From Denitratisoma sp. DHT3 (GTDB lineage: Bacteria; Pseudomonadota; Gammaproteobacteria; Burkholderiales; Rhodocyclaceae), in contig NZ_CP020914.1 in the NCBI RefSeq assembly GCF_007833355.1, positions 2,900,047 to 2,964,046 of the forward strand: 64,000 bases of DNA, in the 5' to 3' direction. The position numbers were made by a program, and so were the translations under genes. Shown piece after piece: positions 18,732 through 26,644 of the stretch (position 1 is its first letter; each line of letters opens with the position of its first letter). The notes beneath the pieces were generated by a model, which saw nothing but the letters and a program-made list of their open reading frames with translations, did not search any database and was not told the origin of the DNA.

Positions 18732-19681
18732 CGCAGTTCCGACGCGAAAGCCAGGCACTCCCGCGCCAGCCGCTCGCGGTCTTCCAGGGTGTTCATCAGG
18801 GTGTCCGCCAGTTTCACTTTCGGCTTCAACCCGCTCGCCAGCGCCGCGTCGCGCTGGTCGAGGATGAAGCCATCGATCAGGTTTCCATAGTAATCCGCCA
18901 CCGCCGCCGGAGAAACCGGAATACCCAGTTCGGTCATGATCTTGGCCGTCGGCCCCTTCACCGCCTTGCCGCCGATCAGCGGCGAGACGGCGATCACCGG
19001 TGCCGCCGTCGCCGCCAGCATCTCGCGGATGCCGGGTACGGCGAGGATCGGCGCGATGCTCAGGTAGGGGTTCGACGGGCAGAGGACCACGGCCTCCAGC
19101 GCCGGGTCCGCCAGGGCCGCGGCGATGGCCGGCGCCGGCCGCGCGTTCTGGGCGCCGGCGTAGCCCATGCCGGTCACCACCGGCCGGCACTGATGGCGGA
19201 CGAAGTATTCCTGGAAGTCCAGCTCGCCTTCGGCGGTGCGCACGCGGGTGCGCACCGGATCGTCGCTCATCGGCACGATGCGGGCGGCGATCTCCAGCCG
19301 TTCGGCGACGCCGGCGATCACCCGGCTCAGCGTCTCCCCGGCGGCCAGGCGCCGGGTCCGCTCCACATGCAGCGCCAGGTCGCCGTCGCCGAGGCGGAAC
19401 CAGGTGTCGCCGCCGAGACGCTCCAGGGTCGCCATGAAGGTCCAGGTCTCGTCGCGGCGTCCCCAGCCCAGCACCGGGTTGGCCAGGCCCGCCAGGGTGT
19501 AGAGCGCGGTGTCGACGTCGGGCGAGATGTGCAGCCCCAGGTGGGTGAAGTCGTCGCCGGTGTTGGCGATCACGGTCAGGCCGCCACGCGGCAGCACCCG
19601 GTACAGGCCCAGCGCCAGCTTGGCGCCGCCGATGCCGCCGGAAAGCGCCACAACGTTCCGTGGCTGGTTTGCACTGCTCAT
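18728..19681 (-). CDS. cofD: 2-phospho-L-lactate transferase (CofD/FbiA)
   Basis: Transfers the activated phospho-C3 unit to FO, giving F420-0 or its dehydro form. The 317-residue protein has the N-terminal VALSGGIGGAKLALGL, NTGDDFTHLGLHISPDVDT, SDDPVRTRV, LCPSNPYLSIAPILAVPG and VSPLIGGKAVKGPTAK motifs that define the family. It overlaps cofE upstream (ATGA at 19678-19681) and cofC downstream. Length is normal. Confidence 0.96.
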   Translation of the reverse strand: MSSANQPRNVVALSGGIGGAKLALGLYRVLPRGGLTVIANTGDDFTHLGLHISPDVDTALYTLAGLANPVLGWGRRDETWTFMATLERLGGDTWFRLGDGDLALHVERTRRLAAGETLSRVIAGVAERLEIAARIVPMSDDPVRTRVRTAEGELDFQEYFVRHQCRPVVTGMGYAGAQNARPAPAIAAALADPALEAVVLCPSNPYLSIAPILAVPGIREMLAATAAPVIAVSPLIGGKAVKGPTAKIMTELGIPVSPAAVADYYGNLIDGFILDQRDAALASGLKPKVKLADTLMNTLEDRERLARECLAFASELR

Positions 19682-20436
19682 TGGAACATGTCCTCTTCCA
19701 GCGGCCGGATCAGGGCCTGGCCGTCGTTGTCCGGCGCGCTCCAGGACAGGCCGCGCGCCAGGACCATCGGCGTGCCCTCGGCGCCTTCGCCCATGGCCAG
19801 GGCCGCGCCGGCGGCGATGGCGTCGGCGTAGGCCACCTGGGTCACTTCCAGGATGCGGCCGTGGCGGTCGGCCTCGCCGCGGCGGTCGATCAGGGCCGGC
19901 AGCCCGGCGCAGCCCAGAGCCACGTTGACCACGCCGTGGCGCCAGGCGCGGCCGAAGCTGTCGCTGACGATCACGCCCAGGTCGCACCCCAGGCGCTGGC
20001 GCAGGGCATCGCGCAGCGCGGCGGCGGAAGCGTCGGCATCCAGCGGCAGCAGCAGCGCCACGTCCGCGCCTTCGACGTTGGAGCGGTCGATGCCGGCGTT
20101 GGCCATCACGAAGCCGCAGCGGTGGCGCACGATCAGCACATTGGTCTTGGCCCGCAGCACTTCACGCGACTCGGCCAGCACCAGCTCCACCACGCGCGGA
20201 TCCTTGCCGGTGACGGCGGCCAGTTCCAGCGCGCGCGGCGAGGGGCTGACGTCGGCCAGCTGCACCAGGCGCCCCTCGGACTTGGAGACCACCTTCTGGG
20301 CCACGATCAGAACGTCGCGTTCCCGGGGCTGGACAGGAATGCGGGCCAGCGCCGCGCAGGCGATTCCGGCCAGGTCGTCGCCGGCGCGAATTTCGCCGAT
20401 GCCCGGCAGGGCGGTGAAGCTGATGGATGCGGTCAT
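19678..20436 (-). CDS. cofE: Coenzyme F420-0:L-glutamate ligase (CofE)
   Basis: Adds glutamate to F420-0 using GTP. The 252-residue protein shows the family pattern VLIVAQKVVSKSEGR, SDSFGRAWRHGVVNVALGCAGLPAL and DRHGR, with a GMP-binding HRCGFVMANAGIDRSN. It is a single-domain enzyme: the nitroreductase-like C-terminal domain of mycobacterial FbiB, linked there to long glutamate tails, is absent. It is the first gene of the cofE-cofD-cofC run; the gap before cofGH is 113 bases. Confidence 0.95.
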   Translation of the reverse strand: MTASISFTALPGIGEIRAGDDLAGIACAALARIPVQPRERDVLIVAQKVVSKSEGRLVQLADVSPSPRALELAAVTGKDPRVVELVLAESREVLRAKTNVLIVRHRCGFVMANAGIDRSNVEGADVALLLPLDADASAAALRDALRQRLGCDLGVIVSDSFGRAWRHGVVNVALGCAGLPALIDRRGEADRHGRILEVTQVAYADAIAAGAALAMGEGAEGTPMVLARGLSWSAPDNDGQALIRPLEEDMFQ

Positions 20437-20533
20437 GGGTGGTTCGGGCAGAGGGCTGCGGCGGGTCGAAAAACCCTCGATTATCGACTACTTGGCAGCC
20501 CTTGTGGCCGGGACGCCGGGAAACCAGGCCGGC

Positions 20534-20956
20534 TTACGGCGTCATCAGGGCGGCGAGCCGGGCCGCCAGTTTGGGGTATTCCCAGTAGGCCTTGAGGGAG
20601 GCGATCTTGCCGGCCGCATTGGCGCGGTAAACCACGATCATCAGGTGTTCGAGCACCTTGCCGCCAGGCAGGTCGCGCTCCATCTTCACCAGATTGGCGC
20701 ATTCGTCGGCACAGGGGAAGGTGTTCAGGATTTCCAGGCGCATCGGGCCGGCGGCGACGGTGGCGTCCCAGAAGCGGCCGATGGCCTCCTTGCCGCGATG
20801 GCCCAGGCCCGTCGGGTCCAGCGGGGACTCGCCGACCGGGTCCTGGATTACCGCGTCCTCGGCGAACAGCTCGACCCAGTTCGCCCGGTCGCCGGCGATC
20901 ACGTATTTCATCGAGTTGCGGCTGGCCGCCTGGGCGGCATTGACGGCATCACTCAT
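20534..20956 (-). CDS. NTF2-fold protein resembling ketosteroid isomerase (SnoaL-like)
   Basis: A 140-residue cone-fold protein. The stretch WVELFAEDAVIQDPVGESPL closely parallels the active-site segment of bacterial steroid delta-5-3-ketoisomerase, with the Asp of QDPVG at the catalytic-base position. By-eye alignment puts a Ser where the isomerase has its catalytic Tyr and does not find the second active-site Asp, so activity may differ or be lost. It lies between cofE and an F420-type oxidoreductase on the same strand, behind a dispersed repeat. Isomerase, hydratase or lyase activity are all possible. Confidence 0.65.
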   Translation of the reverse strand: MSDAVNAAQAASRNSMKYVIAGDRANWVELFAEDAVIQDPVGESPLDPTGLGHRGKEAIGRFWDATVAAGPMRLEILNTFPCADECANLVKMERDLPGGKVLEHLMIVVYRANAAGKIASLKAYWEYPKLAARLAALMTP

Positions 20957-21010
20957 GGTTGTCTTCTCCTTCTGGTTTTGATGGTGGTTTTGGTGGTCGA
21001 AAAGAGGTTG

Positions 21011-21165
21011 GCGTGAAAATGGAGCTTTTCCGCCGCGCCGCCGCAAGGAAAAGCGGCACGCGGCGAAGCCGCAACGCCATCGGTGCCGCCACGAAGCGCC
21101 CCCAAACACCCGAGCGCAGCGAGCCGTACCGCCCCCCCGGAGGGGGGCGAAGGGGGGCGAGCCTT
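21011..21165 (-). repeat. Dispersed ~150-bp repeat, copy B
   Basis: A full-length copy between the stop of the oxidoreductase gene at 21170 and the start of the NTF2-fold gene at 20956. It has an inverted repeat GCTTTTCC/GGAAAAGC at its left end, a GCGGC/GCCGC hairpin in the middle and a CCCCCC-GGAGG-GGGGG hairpin followed by gcgaagggggg at its right end. It is not coding in any convincing frame. Confidence 0.88.
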
Positions 21166-21169
21166 CTCA

Positions 21170-22069
21170 CTAGAACTGCCGGATCACGATGTTGGCGAAG
21201 CGTTCCATGGCTTTCTTCTTCACGTCCAGCTCGCGGATGTCGTCGCCATCGTCGATCCACTTGGTGGCGCCCCAGGGCGACAGCATCCAGGGGGCGATGC
21301 AGGTGGTGTCATGGACGCCCAGCGCGTGCAGTTCCTCGACCACGGCGGGCTTGAGGGCCTGGGCCAGCGCGACGCAGGGGGAGAAGGTGTCCAGCGGCAG
21401 GCCGGCCTCGCGGCGGGTTTCCCGCATCGAGGCGAGCACCGGTTTCAACTGGGACAGGGACAGGGGCACGCCCAGCCAGCCGTCGTTCAGCGCCGCCCGG
21501 CGCAGGGCCGGTGCGCTGCCGCCGCCGCACCAGATGGGAATTGGCGCGCCGGGCGCGGGGTGCATCACGGCGTGTTCGAAGCGGAAGAACTCGCCCTGAT
21601 GGCTGGCCTCCTGGCCGCTCCACAGCTTCCTCATCACCGCGATCAGTTCGTCCATGCGGCGGCCGCGTGAGGGAAAGTCGATGCCCGCCAGATCATATTC
21701 CTCCTTGACCCAGCCCACCGACAGGCCGCACATCACGCGGTCGCCGCACAGCGCGGCCAGGGTGGCGACCGCCTTCGCCACGGTGAACGGGTCGCGCAGG
21801 GCGCCCAGATAGATGTTGGTGCCCAGCTTGAGCCGCCGGGTCGCCGCGCCCATCGCCGCCAGGGCGATCCAGGGGTCGAGCCAGGGCGTATCCGGCGGCC
21901 ACCACATCTTGCCGTCCTCGGTGTAGGGATATCTGCTTTCAATGCGGGTGGGCATCACCAGGTGGTCGGCCATGGTGATGCCGTGATAACCCAGCGCCTC
22001 GGCGAAGCTGGCGATTTCGGTGAGCTGCCCGGTTTCCTTGATGGGCATCAGGGAGAGCCAGAATTTCAT
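21170..22069 (-). CDS. LLM-class F420-dependent oxidoreductase (TIGR03619-like)
   Basis: A 299-residue TIM-barrel enzyme of the bacterial luciferase-like superfamily. Features include MADHLVMP, LDPWIALAAMGAATRRLKLGTNIYLG, a characteristic SVGWVKEEYDLAGIDFPSRGRRMDE and PIPIWCGGGS. This subgroup uses F420 rather than FMN, fitting the F420 operon 700 bases away. The start was set at the ATG at 22069 (MKFWLSLMP). The substrate cannot be read from the sequence. It is the rightmost gene of the cof-proximal minus-strand group. Confidence 0.85.
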   Translation of the reverse strand: MKFWLSLMPIKETGQLTEIASFAEALGYHGITMADHLVMPTRIESRYPYTEDGKMWWPPDTPWLDPWIALAAMGAATRRLKLGTNIYLGALRDPFTVAKAVATLAALCGDRVMCGLSVGWVKEEYDLAGIDFPSRGRRMDELIAVMRKLWSGQEASHQGEFFRFEHAVMHPAPGAPIPIWCGGGSAPALRRAALNDGWLGVPLSLSQLKPVLASMRETRREAGLPLDTFSPCVALAQALKPAVVEELHALGVHDTTCIAPWMLSPWGATKWIDDGDDIRELDVKKKAMERFANIVIRQF

Positions 22070-22170
22070 CGGTCGTGCTCCGGTGGTGGGCATGGAAGAA
22101 CGGCGCAACTTTGACATGAGGCCGGGATCAAGGCAACCTGAACACTTTCAGATCCCTGTTTCGGCCCGCC

Positions 22171-22674
22171 ATGTCCCAGCCAACACCTGCACAGCCTCTG
22201 GTCGCGCCCCTTACAGACGAAACGCTGCTGGTGGCCACCCTCGCCAGCCGCTTCCTCATCGGCTATTTGCGCAAAGCCTATCAGCACTTCGACGGCGATC
22301 TGATCATGGGCCTGGTGTTCGGCGAGATCTGCCTGCGCAACATCGGCCGGGTGCTGCGGCCCCTGGCCGCCCAGCAGGGCAAGGCCCCGGAGCAATGGCA
22401 AGCCTTTCTCGAACGGCTGAAGCGGGAACGGATCACGCCCTGCAATGCTCTGTCGATCAGCGAGGCCACCGGCATTCCGCGGGAGACCGTGCGGCGCAAG
22501 GTGAAAAAACTGGAGGAGACGGGCTGGCTGATGCGCGAGGACCTGGACAAGCTGGTGGTGACGCATAGCTCCATCGAACTGTTCCACGACTTTTCCCTGG
22601 AGGTGGTGCAGGATCTGCTGGAATCCTCCCGGGAGGTCCAGGGCGTACTGGATACGATTAAGAAGCAGCACTGA
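22171..22674 (+). CDS. Winged-helix transcription regulator, unassigned family
   Basis: A 167-residue protein whose middle (about residues 88-130) forms a helix-turn-helix with wing: LSISEATGIPRETVRRKVKKLEETGWLM. The N-terminal 80 residues are helical (ASRFLIGYLRKAYQHFDGDLIMGLVFGEI) and probably dimerise or bind ligand. It is the only plus-strand gene between 13.4 and 30.8 kb and is divergent from the oxidoreductase gene at 22069, so it is a natural candidate regulator of the F420-linked genes. Confidence 0.7.
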   Translation: MSQPTPAQPLVAPLTDETLLVATLASRFLIGYLRKAYQHFDGDLIMGLVFGEICLRNIGRVLRPLAAQQGKAPEQWQAFLERLKRERITPCNALSISEATGIPRETVRRKVKKLEETGWLMREDLDKLVVTHSSIELFHDFSLEVVQDLLESSREVQGVLDTIKKQH

Positions 22675-22927
22675 GCGCTGCCCGCCCCTATCGCTCCTTG
22701 CCGCTATGCCACGACGCTGAAGCGCCCCAGGTTTGGAGGGGGCAGTTTGAATGGCGGAGTGAAGGATTGACAGGCTATTGCCTATACAGGTGAATGCCCA
22801 CGTTGAGCGAGTTTTTTGCGTAGGCCGCATGCCCGGTTTCAGAGTGAAGCGGTCGCTCGAATGACTGATCTGCCGCAGGGACATACGACAATAGTTGGCC
22901 GTTCTCGGCCATCCGCCTCAACGGAGG

Positions 22928-23455
22928 CTAGCTTCCCAGCAGCACCCGATCGACCCTCATCTCCATGAGGGGCATGGTCTCCGGCAGGCCGCCCAGGCCG
23001 ATCGCGTAGCGGCTGCCGGCGTGGCAGGTCATCAGCGCGATCGCCATCTGGGCGAGTTCCGCCGGGGAGAATTCCGCCTTGAGGGCCGCTACCGTTGCGG
23101 GATCGACAGCGCCGGCCTGCTTCAGGTAGCTGTTGGCGAAGGCCAGGGCCAGCTTCTCCCGCTGGCTCAGGCTGCTGTGGGCGTAGTCGTCGTTGATCTG
23201 GTCCACCTTTTCCTCGCTCAGGCCATCGGCCCGGGCCATGTCGTAGCGCACGCTGCGGCAGAGCACGCAATCGACGATGCGGGCATTGCGCAGTCGAAGC
23301 ATTTCCACCAGGGAGGGGCTGATGGCCTCGTTGTGCCAGATCCTGTCGAAGAGCCGGATGTAGGCATCCGCGATTGCGGGCACCAGTCCCATGGCGCTGT
23401 CGCGCAGCATATGGCCAGTTTTCCCGGCAGGCGGAGTCACGCGGGGTTTGCTCAT
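22928..23455 (-). CDS. Carboxymuconolactone decarboxylase/AhpD-like protein
   Basis: A 175-residue all-helical protein of the AhpD-like fold. It retains a redox-type pair Cys-X2-Cys (CVLCRSVRYDMAR), as in alkylhydroperoxidase-like members, and the C-terminal repeat FSPAELAQMAIALMTCHAGSRYAIGLG. It may act in thiol-dependent peroxide removal or in ring-cleavage lactone decarboxylation; the sequence does not decide. It is followed to the left by a 253-base gap with no gene, in which only the sequence tail of the regulator transcript is expected. Confidence 0.75.
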   Translation of the reverse strand: MSKPRVTPPAGKTGHMLRDSAMGLVPAIADAYIRLFDRIWHNEAISPSLVEMLRLRNARIVDCVLCRSVRYDMARADGLSEEKVDQINDDYAHSSLSQREKLALAFANSYLKQAGAVDPATVAALKAEFSPAELAQMAIALMTCHAGSRYAIGLGGLPETMPLMEMRVDRVLLGS

Positions 23456-23488
23456 GGCGCTCTCCTTGGGCGTCGGCGGCGAAGTCGT

Positions 23489-23935
23489 TTAAAGGTGGGA
23501 GAAGAATCGGGCCAGGCGCAAGCGACCATCGATATGACCCAGGGCTGTTAACAGGGCCACCAGGCCCGGTTCTCCAAAATACCGGGAAACCTCGGCCGCC
23601 AGTTCATCGCTGATGGCCTTGGCATCCTGGAAATAAATCTCGGCGAAATCCAGGGCGGCCCGCTCGGCGGGAGAGAAGTCGGGATGCCGGGGGAAGCTGC
23701 CGTCGAGCAGGGCGGCGATTTTTCCTTCCGGCAGGCGGGCCGCCGGATGGCGCAAGGCGGTTTCCTCCGCCAGGCCGTGCAGGCCGGCAAGGCGCAGGCG
23801 GCACAGTTCCAGCACGGGGGCCGGTACATGGGGCTGGGCCCACAGCGCCTGCCACAGGTCCTCCAGGGCATCAGCGGTGGCGCCGGCCGGCGCCAGGGCC
23901 GGGGCAAGGTCGAGGCTGGTGGGGCTGGTGTGCAT
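23489..23935 (-). CDS. Degenerate carboxymuconolactone decarboxylase-like protein
   Basis: A 148-residue helical protein with the layout of the CMD/AhpD family (VLELCRLRLAGLHGLAEE, then FSPAERAALDFAEIYFQDAKAISDELAAEVSRYFGEPGLVALLTALGHIDGRLRLARFF). The Cys-X2-Cys position of the family is replaced by LAEE-type residues, so thiol peroxidase chemistry is unlikely. The start at 23935 (MHTSPTSLDL) is 13 bases from the upstream oxidoreductase stop. It is probably co-transcribed with that gene. Confidence 0.68.
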   Translation of the reverse strand: MHTSPTSLDLAPALAPAGATADALEDLWQALWAQPHVPAPVLELCRLRLAGLHGLAEETALRHPAARLPEGKIAALLDGSFPRHPDFSPAERAALDFAEIYFQDAKAISDELAAEVSRYFGEPGLVALLTALGHIDGRLRLARFFSHL

Positions 23936-23948
23936 GAGGGAGGTCTTT

Positions 23949-24977
23949 TTAGCCGAAGCGCGCCCGGATCGCCGCGATGGCTTTGCCGTGGGCGGCGTCA
24001 TGGTTCGGATCGTTGGGCACGGTGAGCGTGATCCGCCCCACCAGGCCCTCGAAGCGGGCGGCCAGGGCCTCGGGCAGTTCCTCGTAGCGCCCGGTGACCA
24101 GGAATTCATCCAGCACCTCGTCGGAGAGCGCGCCGGCCATCTCCTTCCAGCGGCCTTCGCGGGTCATCTGCAACAGGTTCTTGCCCACGTCCTTCCAGCC
24201 GAAGAGTTCCAGGCTGGGCCAGTAGGCCGGGGTGGAGAAGACGAAGGCCAGGATGCCGCGGAAGCGCTCCCGTTCCGCCTTCACCGTGACATCGTCGGGG
24301 CCGCAGGCCACCAGCTCGTTGGCGCAGATCATCGGTGGCTTCAAGGCCGGATCGCGCTTGGCCATGCCTTCGACGATGCGCGGCAGGATGGCTTCGCGCA
24401 GGTAGCGCGACGAGGTGTTGGTGGGGTGGGTGTGCATGCCGTCGGCGGCGGATCCCACCAGATTCAACATCTTCGGCCCCACCGCGCCCATCATGATCGG
24501 CACGTCGGGCGCGTCGATGGGGCCGGGATTGAAGAAGGGCTGGAGCCGGGTGAATTTGTAGTACTCGCCGACGAAATTGAGCGGCTCGCGGGTGCGGAAG
24601 CTCTTGAAGATCGCGCGCAGGGCGCCGATGTATTCGGCCATGCCGGCCGCCGGCGGCAGCCAGCGGGCGGAATAGCGATCCTCGATGTTCTGCTGGATCT
24701 GGGTGCCCAGGCCCAGCTCGAAGCGGCCGCCGGACATCTTCTGCAGGTCCCAGGCGGCCAGCGCCACGTTCATCGGGCTGCGGGGGAAGGCCACCAGCAC
24801 CGAGATGCCCACTTTCAGGCGGGTGGTGGCGGCCAGGGCCTGGCAGGCCAGCAGCATGCCGTCGTGGATGGCGTCGGGCACGAAGATGCCGTCGTAGCCC
24901 ATGGCCTCGACGCGGCGGGCGAAGGCGCCGATGGTGTCCAGGCCCTGGGTTTCGGGAGTTGCGGCGAAGATTTCCAT
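23949..24977 (-). CDS. LLM-class F420-dependent oxidoreductase (TIGR03617-like)
   Basis: A 342-residue luciferase-like TIM-barrel enzyme. Features include MGYDGIFVPDAIHDGM, RLKVGISVLVAFPRSPMNVALAAWDLQKMSGGRFELGLGTQ and PIMMGAVGPKMLNLVGSAADGMHTHPT, which place it in the actinobacterial-type F420-dependent subgroup rather than with FMN monooxygenases. The start was set at the ATG at 24977 (MEIFAATPETQG). It lies between the CMD-like protein and an SDR gene on the same strand. The substrate is unknown. Confidence 0.83.
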   Translation of the reverse strand: MEIFAATPETQGLDTIGAFARRVEAMGYDGIFVPDAIHDGMLLACQALAATTRLKVGISVLVAFPRSPMNVALAAWDLQKMSGGRFELGLGTQIQQNIEDRYSARWLPPAAGMAEYIGALRAIFKSFRTREPLNFVGEYYKFTRLQPFFNPGPIDAPDVPIMMGAVGPKMLNLVGSAADGMHTHPTNTSSRYLREAILPRIVEGMAKRDPALKPPMICANELVACGPDDVTVKAERERFRGILAFVFSTPAYWPSLELFGWKDVGKNLLQMTREGRWKEMAGALSDEVLDEFLVTGRYEELPEALAARFEGLVGRITLTVPNDPNHDAAHGKAIAAIRARFG

Positions 24978-25002
24978 GATGAGTTTTCCAGAGGGCGTTG
25001 AT

Positions 25003-25827
25003 TCAGCGTTCTTTGTCTTTGCTGATGTTGGGGCCTGCCGAGCCCATCGCCCGGGTCTGGGCATAGGTCGGCGTATGGGCCAGGAGGCCGCCATCCACGG
25101 GCATCACGTGGGCGTTGATGAAGGCGGCGGCGTCGGAGGCGAGGAAGATCACCGCGTGGGCGATGTCTTCCGGGGTGCCGGCGCGCGGACTCAAGATGTT
25201 TTCCGCATCTATGCGGATCTGTTCCGGGGGAAACACGGCGGCCAGACGGTCATGGAGGATCAGCCCGGGAGCGATGGCGTTGCAGCGGATGCCCTGGGCG
25301 CCGTAGAGGGTGGCGACGGAGCGGGTCAGGGAGATCACCGCGGCCTTGGCGGCGCTGTAGGCCGGGATGCCCAATTGCCCCGAGAGAGCGGCGCCGGAAG
25401 TGATGTTGACGATGGCGCCGCCGCCCCGCTTGAACATTTCGGGGATCGCGTGCTTGCAGCACAGCATCGGCGCCCGCGCGTTCAGGGCCATGGTGGCGTC
25501 CCAGATGTCGGCCTCCATCGACAGGATGTCGCGGTCCTTGTGGAAGCTGTTGCCGCAGTTGTTCACCAGCACGTCCACGCCGCCGAAGGCATTCACCGTG
25601 GCTTGCACCAGCGCGCGGATGTCGTCTTCGCGGGTGACGTCGGCACGGACCGCGATCGCTTCGCCGCCCGCCTGCTTCACCTGGCCCAGGGTTTCCGCCA
25701 GGTTGGCCTCGTGGATGTCGCTGATGACCACCCGGGCGCCGGCAGCGGCCAGCATCAGGGCGGTGGGGCGGCCGATGCCGCCGCCGGCGCCGGTGAGAAT
25801 GACGGACTTGCCTTCGAGGGCCCTCAT
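25003..25827 (-). CDS. Short-chain dehydrogenase/reductase
   Basis: A 274-residue SDR with the nucleotide-binding motif TGAGGGIG (about residues 12-19), the stabilising NNCG, the catalytic Ser in NITSGAALSG and the Tyr/Lys pair in YSAAK. An acidic residue (SDIHEAN) after the second strand favours NAD(H). Its start overlaps the stop of the crotonase gene (ATGA), so the two are translated together, fitting hydration followed by oxidation of an acyl-CoA or alicyclic intermediate. Confidence 0.88.
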   Translation of the reverse strand: MRALEGKSVILTGAGGGIGRPTALMLAAAGARVVISDIHEANLAETLGQVKQAGGEAIAVRADVTREDDIRALVQATVNAFGGVDVLVNNCGNSFHKDRDILSMEADIWDATMALNARAPMLCCKHAIPEMFKRGGGAIVNITSGAALSGQLGIPAYSAAKAAVISLTRSVATLYGAQGIRCNAIAPGLILHDRLAAVFPPEQIRIDAENILSPRAGTPEDIAHAVIFLASDAAAFINAHVMPVDGGLLAHTPTYAQTRAMGSAGPNISKDKER

Positions 25828-26609
25828 TTGCCTTGCTCCCTGCCCCGGTTGAACACACCCTCGCGGCGGGTGGCGATGGTTGCGGCGCTGACCTGCTTGG
25901 CCGACTCGATGCCGGCAAGCTTCTCGGCCTTCAGTGCATCCGGCACGTGCATGCCATAGCCCTCGTCGATCAGCTTCTTGTAGCCCTTCAGCACATGGGG
26001 CACGCAGCTGGCCATTTGCTGGGCGATGGTCATGCAGGTGGGCAGCAGTTCCTCCGGCGCGACCACGCGGTTGGCCAGGCCCCATTCATAAGCCTGGGCC
26101 GCGGTGACGGTGTTGCCAGTGAAGCTGATTTCCTTGGCGCGGTTGATACCGATCAGGCGCGGCAGGCGCACCGAGAGGCCCCAGCCGGGGAGGATGCCGA
26201 CCCGGGCGTGGGTGTCGGCGAACTTGGCGTTGGTCGAGGCGATGATCATGTCGCAGGCCAGGGCCAGTTCGAAGCCGGCGGTGACGGCGTGGCCGTTCAC
26301 GGCGGCGATCACCGGCCCCTCGAATTCGGCGATGGCCTCGGCCATGTCCTGGCCCACCACGCTCTTGTCGAAGCCCGAGGCATCATCGCTGCCGCTGCTC
26401 AACTCCTTCAGATCCATGCCGGCGCAGAACGCCCGGCCGGCGCCGGTGACGATGGCGACGCGAATCTCCGGATCGGCCTTGAGTTCGCGGAAAGCCTGGC
26501 CCAGCGCCAGGCGCAGCTCGGCGGAAAAGGCGTTCATGGCGTCGGGTCGGTTGAGGGTGACGATGCCCACCGGGCCTTCTTTTTGCAGCAGCAGTACGGG
26601 TTCAGACAT
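25824..26609 (-). CDS. Enoyl-CoA hydratase/isomerase family protein (crotonase fold)
   Basis: A 261-residue crotonase. The oxyanion-hole segments are AFCAGMDLKEL and VNGHAVTAGFELALACD. The first catalytic Glu of classical hydratases is kept (GFELALACD), but the second is replaced: the segment reads ADTHARVGILPGWG where hydratases have a QPE-type Glu. It may therefore be an isomerase, a hydrolase or a specialised hydratase. It is translationally coupled to the SDR gene at 25827. Confidence 0.85.
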   Translation of the reverse strand: MSEPVLLLQKEGPVGIVTLNRPDAMNAFSAELRLALGQAFRELKADPEIRVAIVTGAGRAFCAGMDLKELSSGSDDASGFDKSVVGQDMAEAIAEFEGPVIAAVNGHAVTAGFELALACDMIIASTNAKFADTHARVGILPGWGLSVRLPRLIGINRAKEISFTGNTVTAAQAYEWGLANRVVAPEELLPTCMTIAQQMASCVPHVLKGYKKLIDEGYGMHVPDALKAEKLAGIESAKQVSAATIATRREGVFNRGREQGK

Positions 26610-26644
26610 GGGATGCTCCTGGGAATGCGTGATGACGCGTTGGA

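Noticed and set aside
21011..21165. Coding potential in the dispersed repeats (Arg/Pro-rich short frames)
   Set aside because: Different copies break the frames at different places, and conservation follows hairpin stems rather than codon positions.
22675..22927. Gap behind the winged-helix regulator examined for a small gene or insertion sequence end
   Set aside because: Only short frames without start signals; no terminal inverted repeats or target duplication seen.
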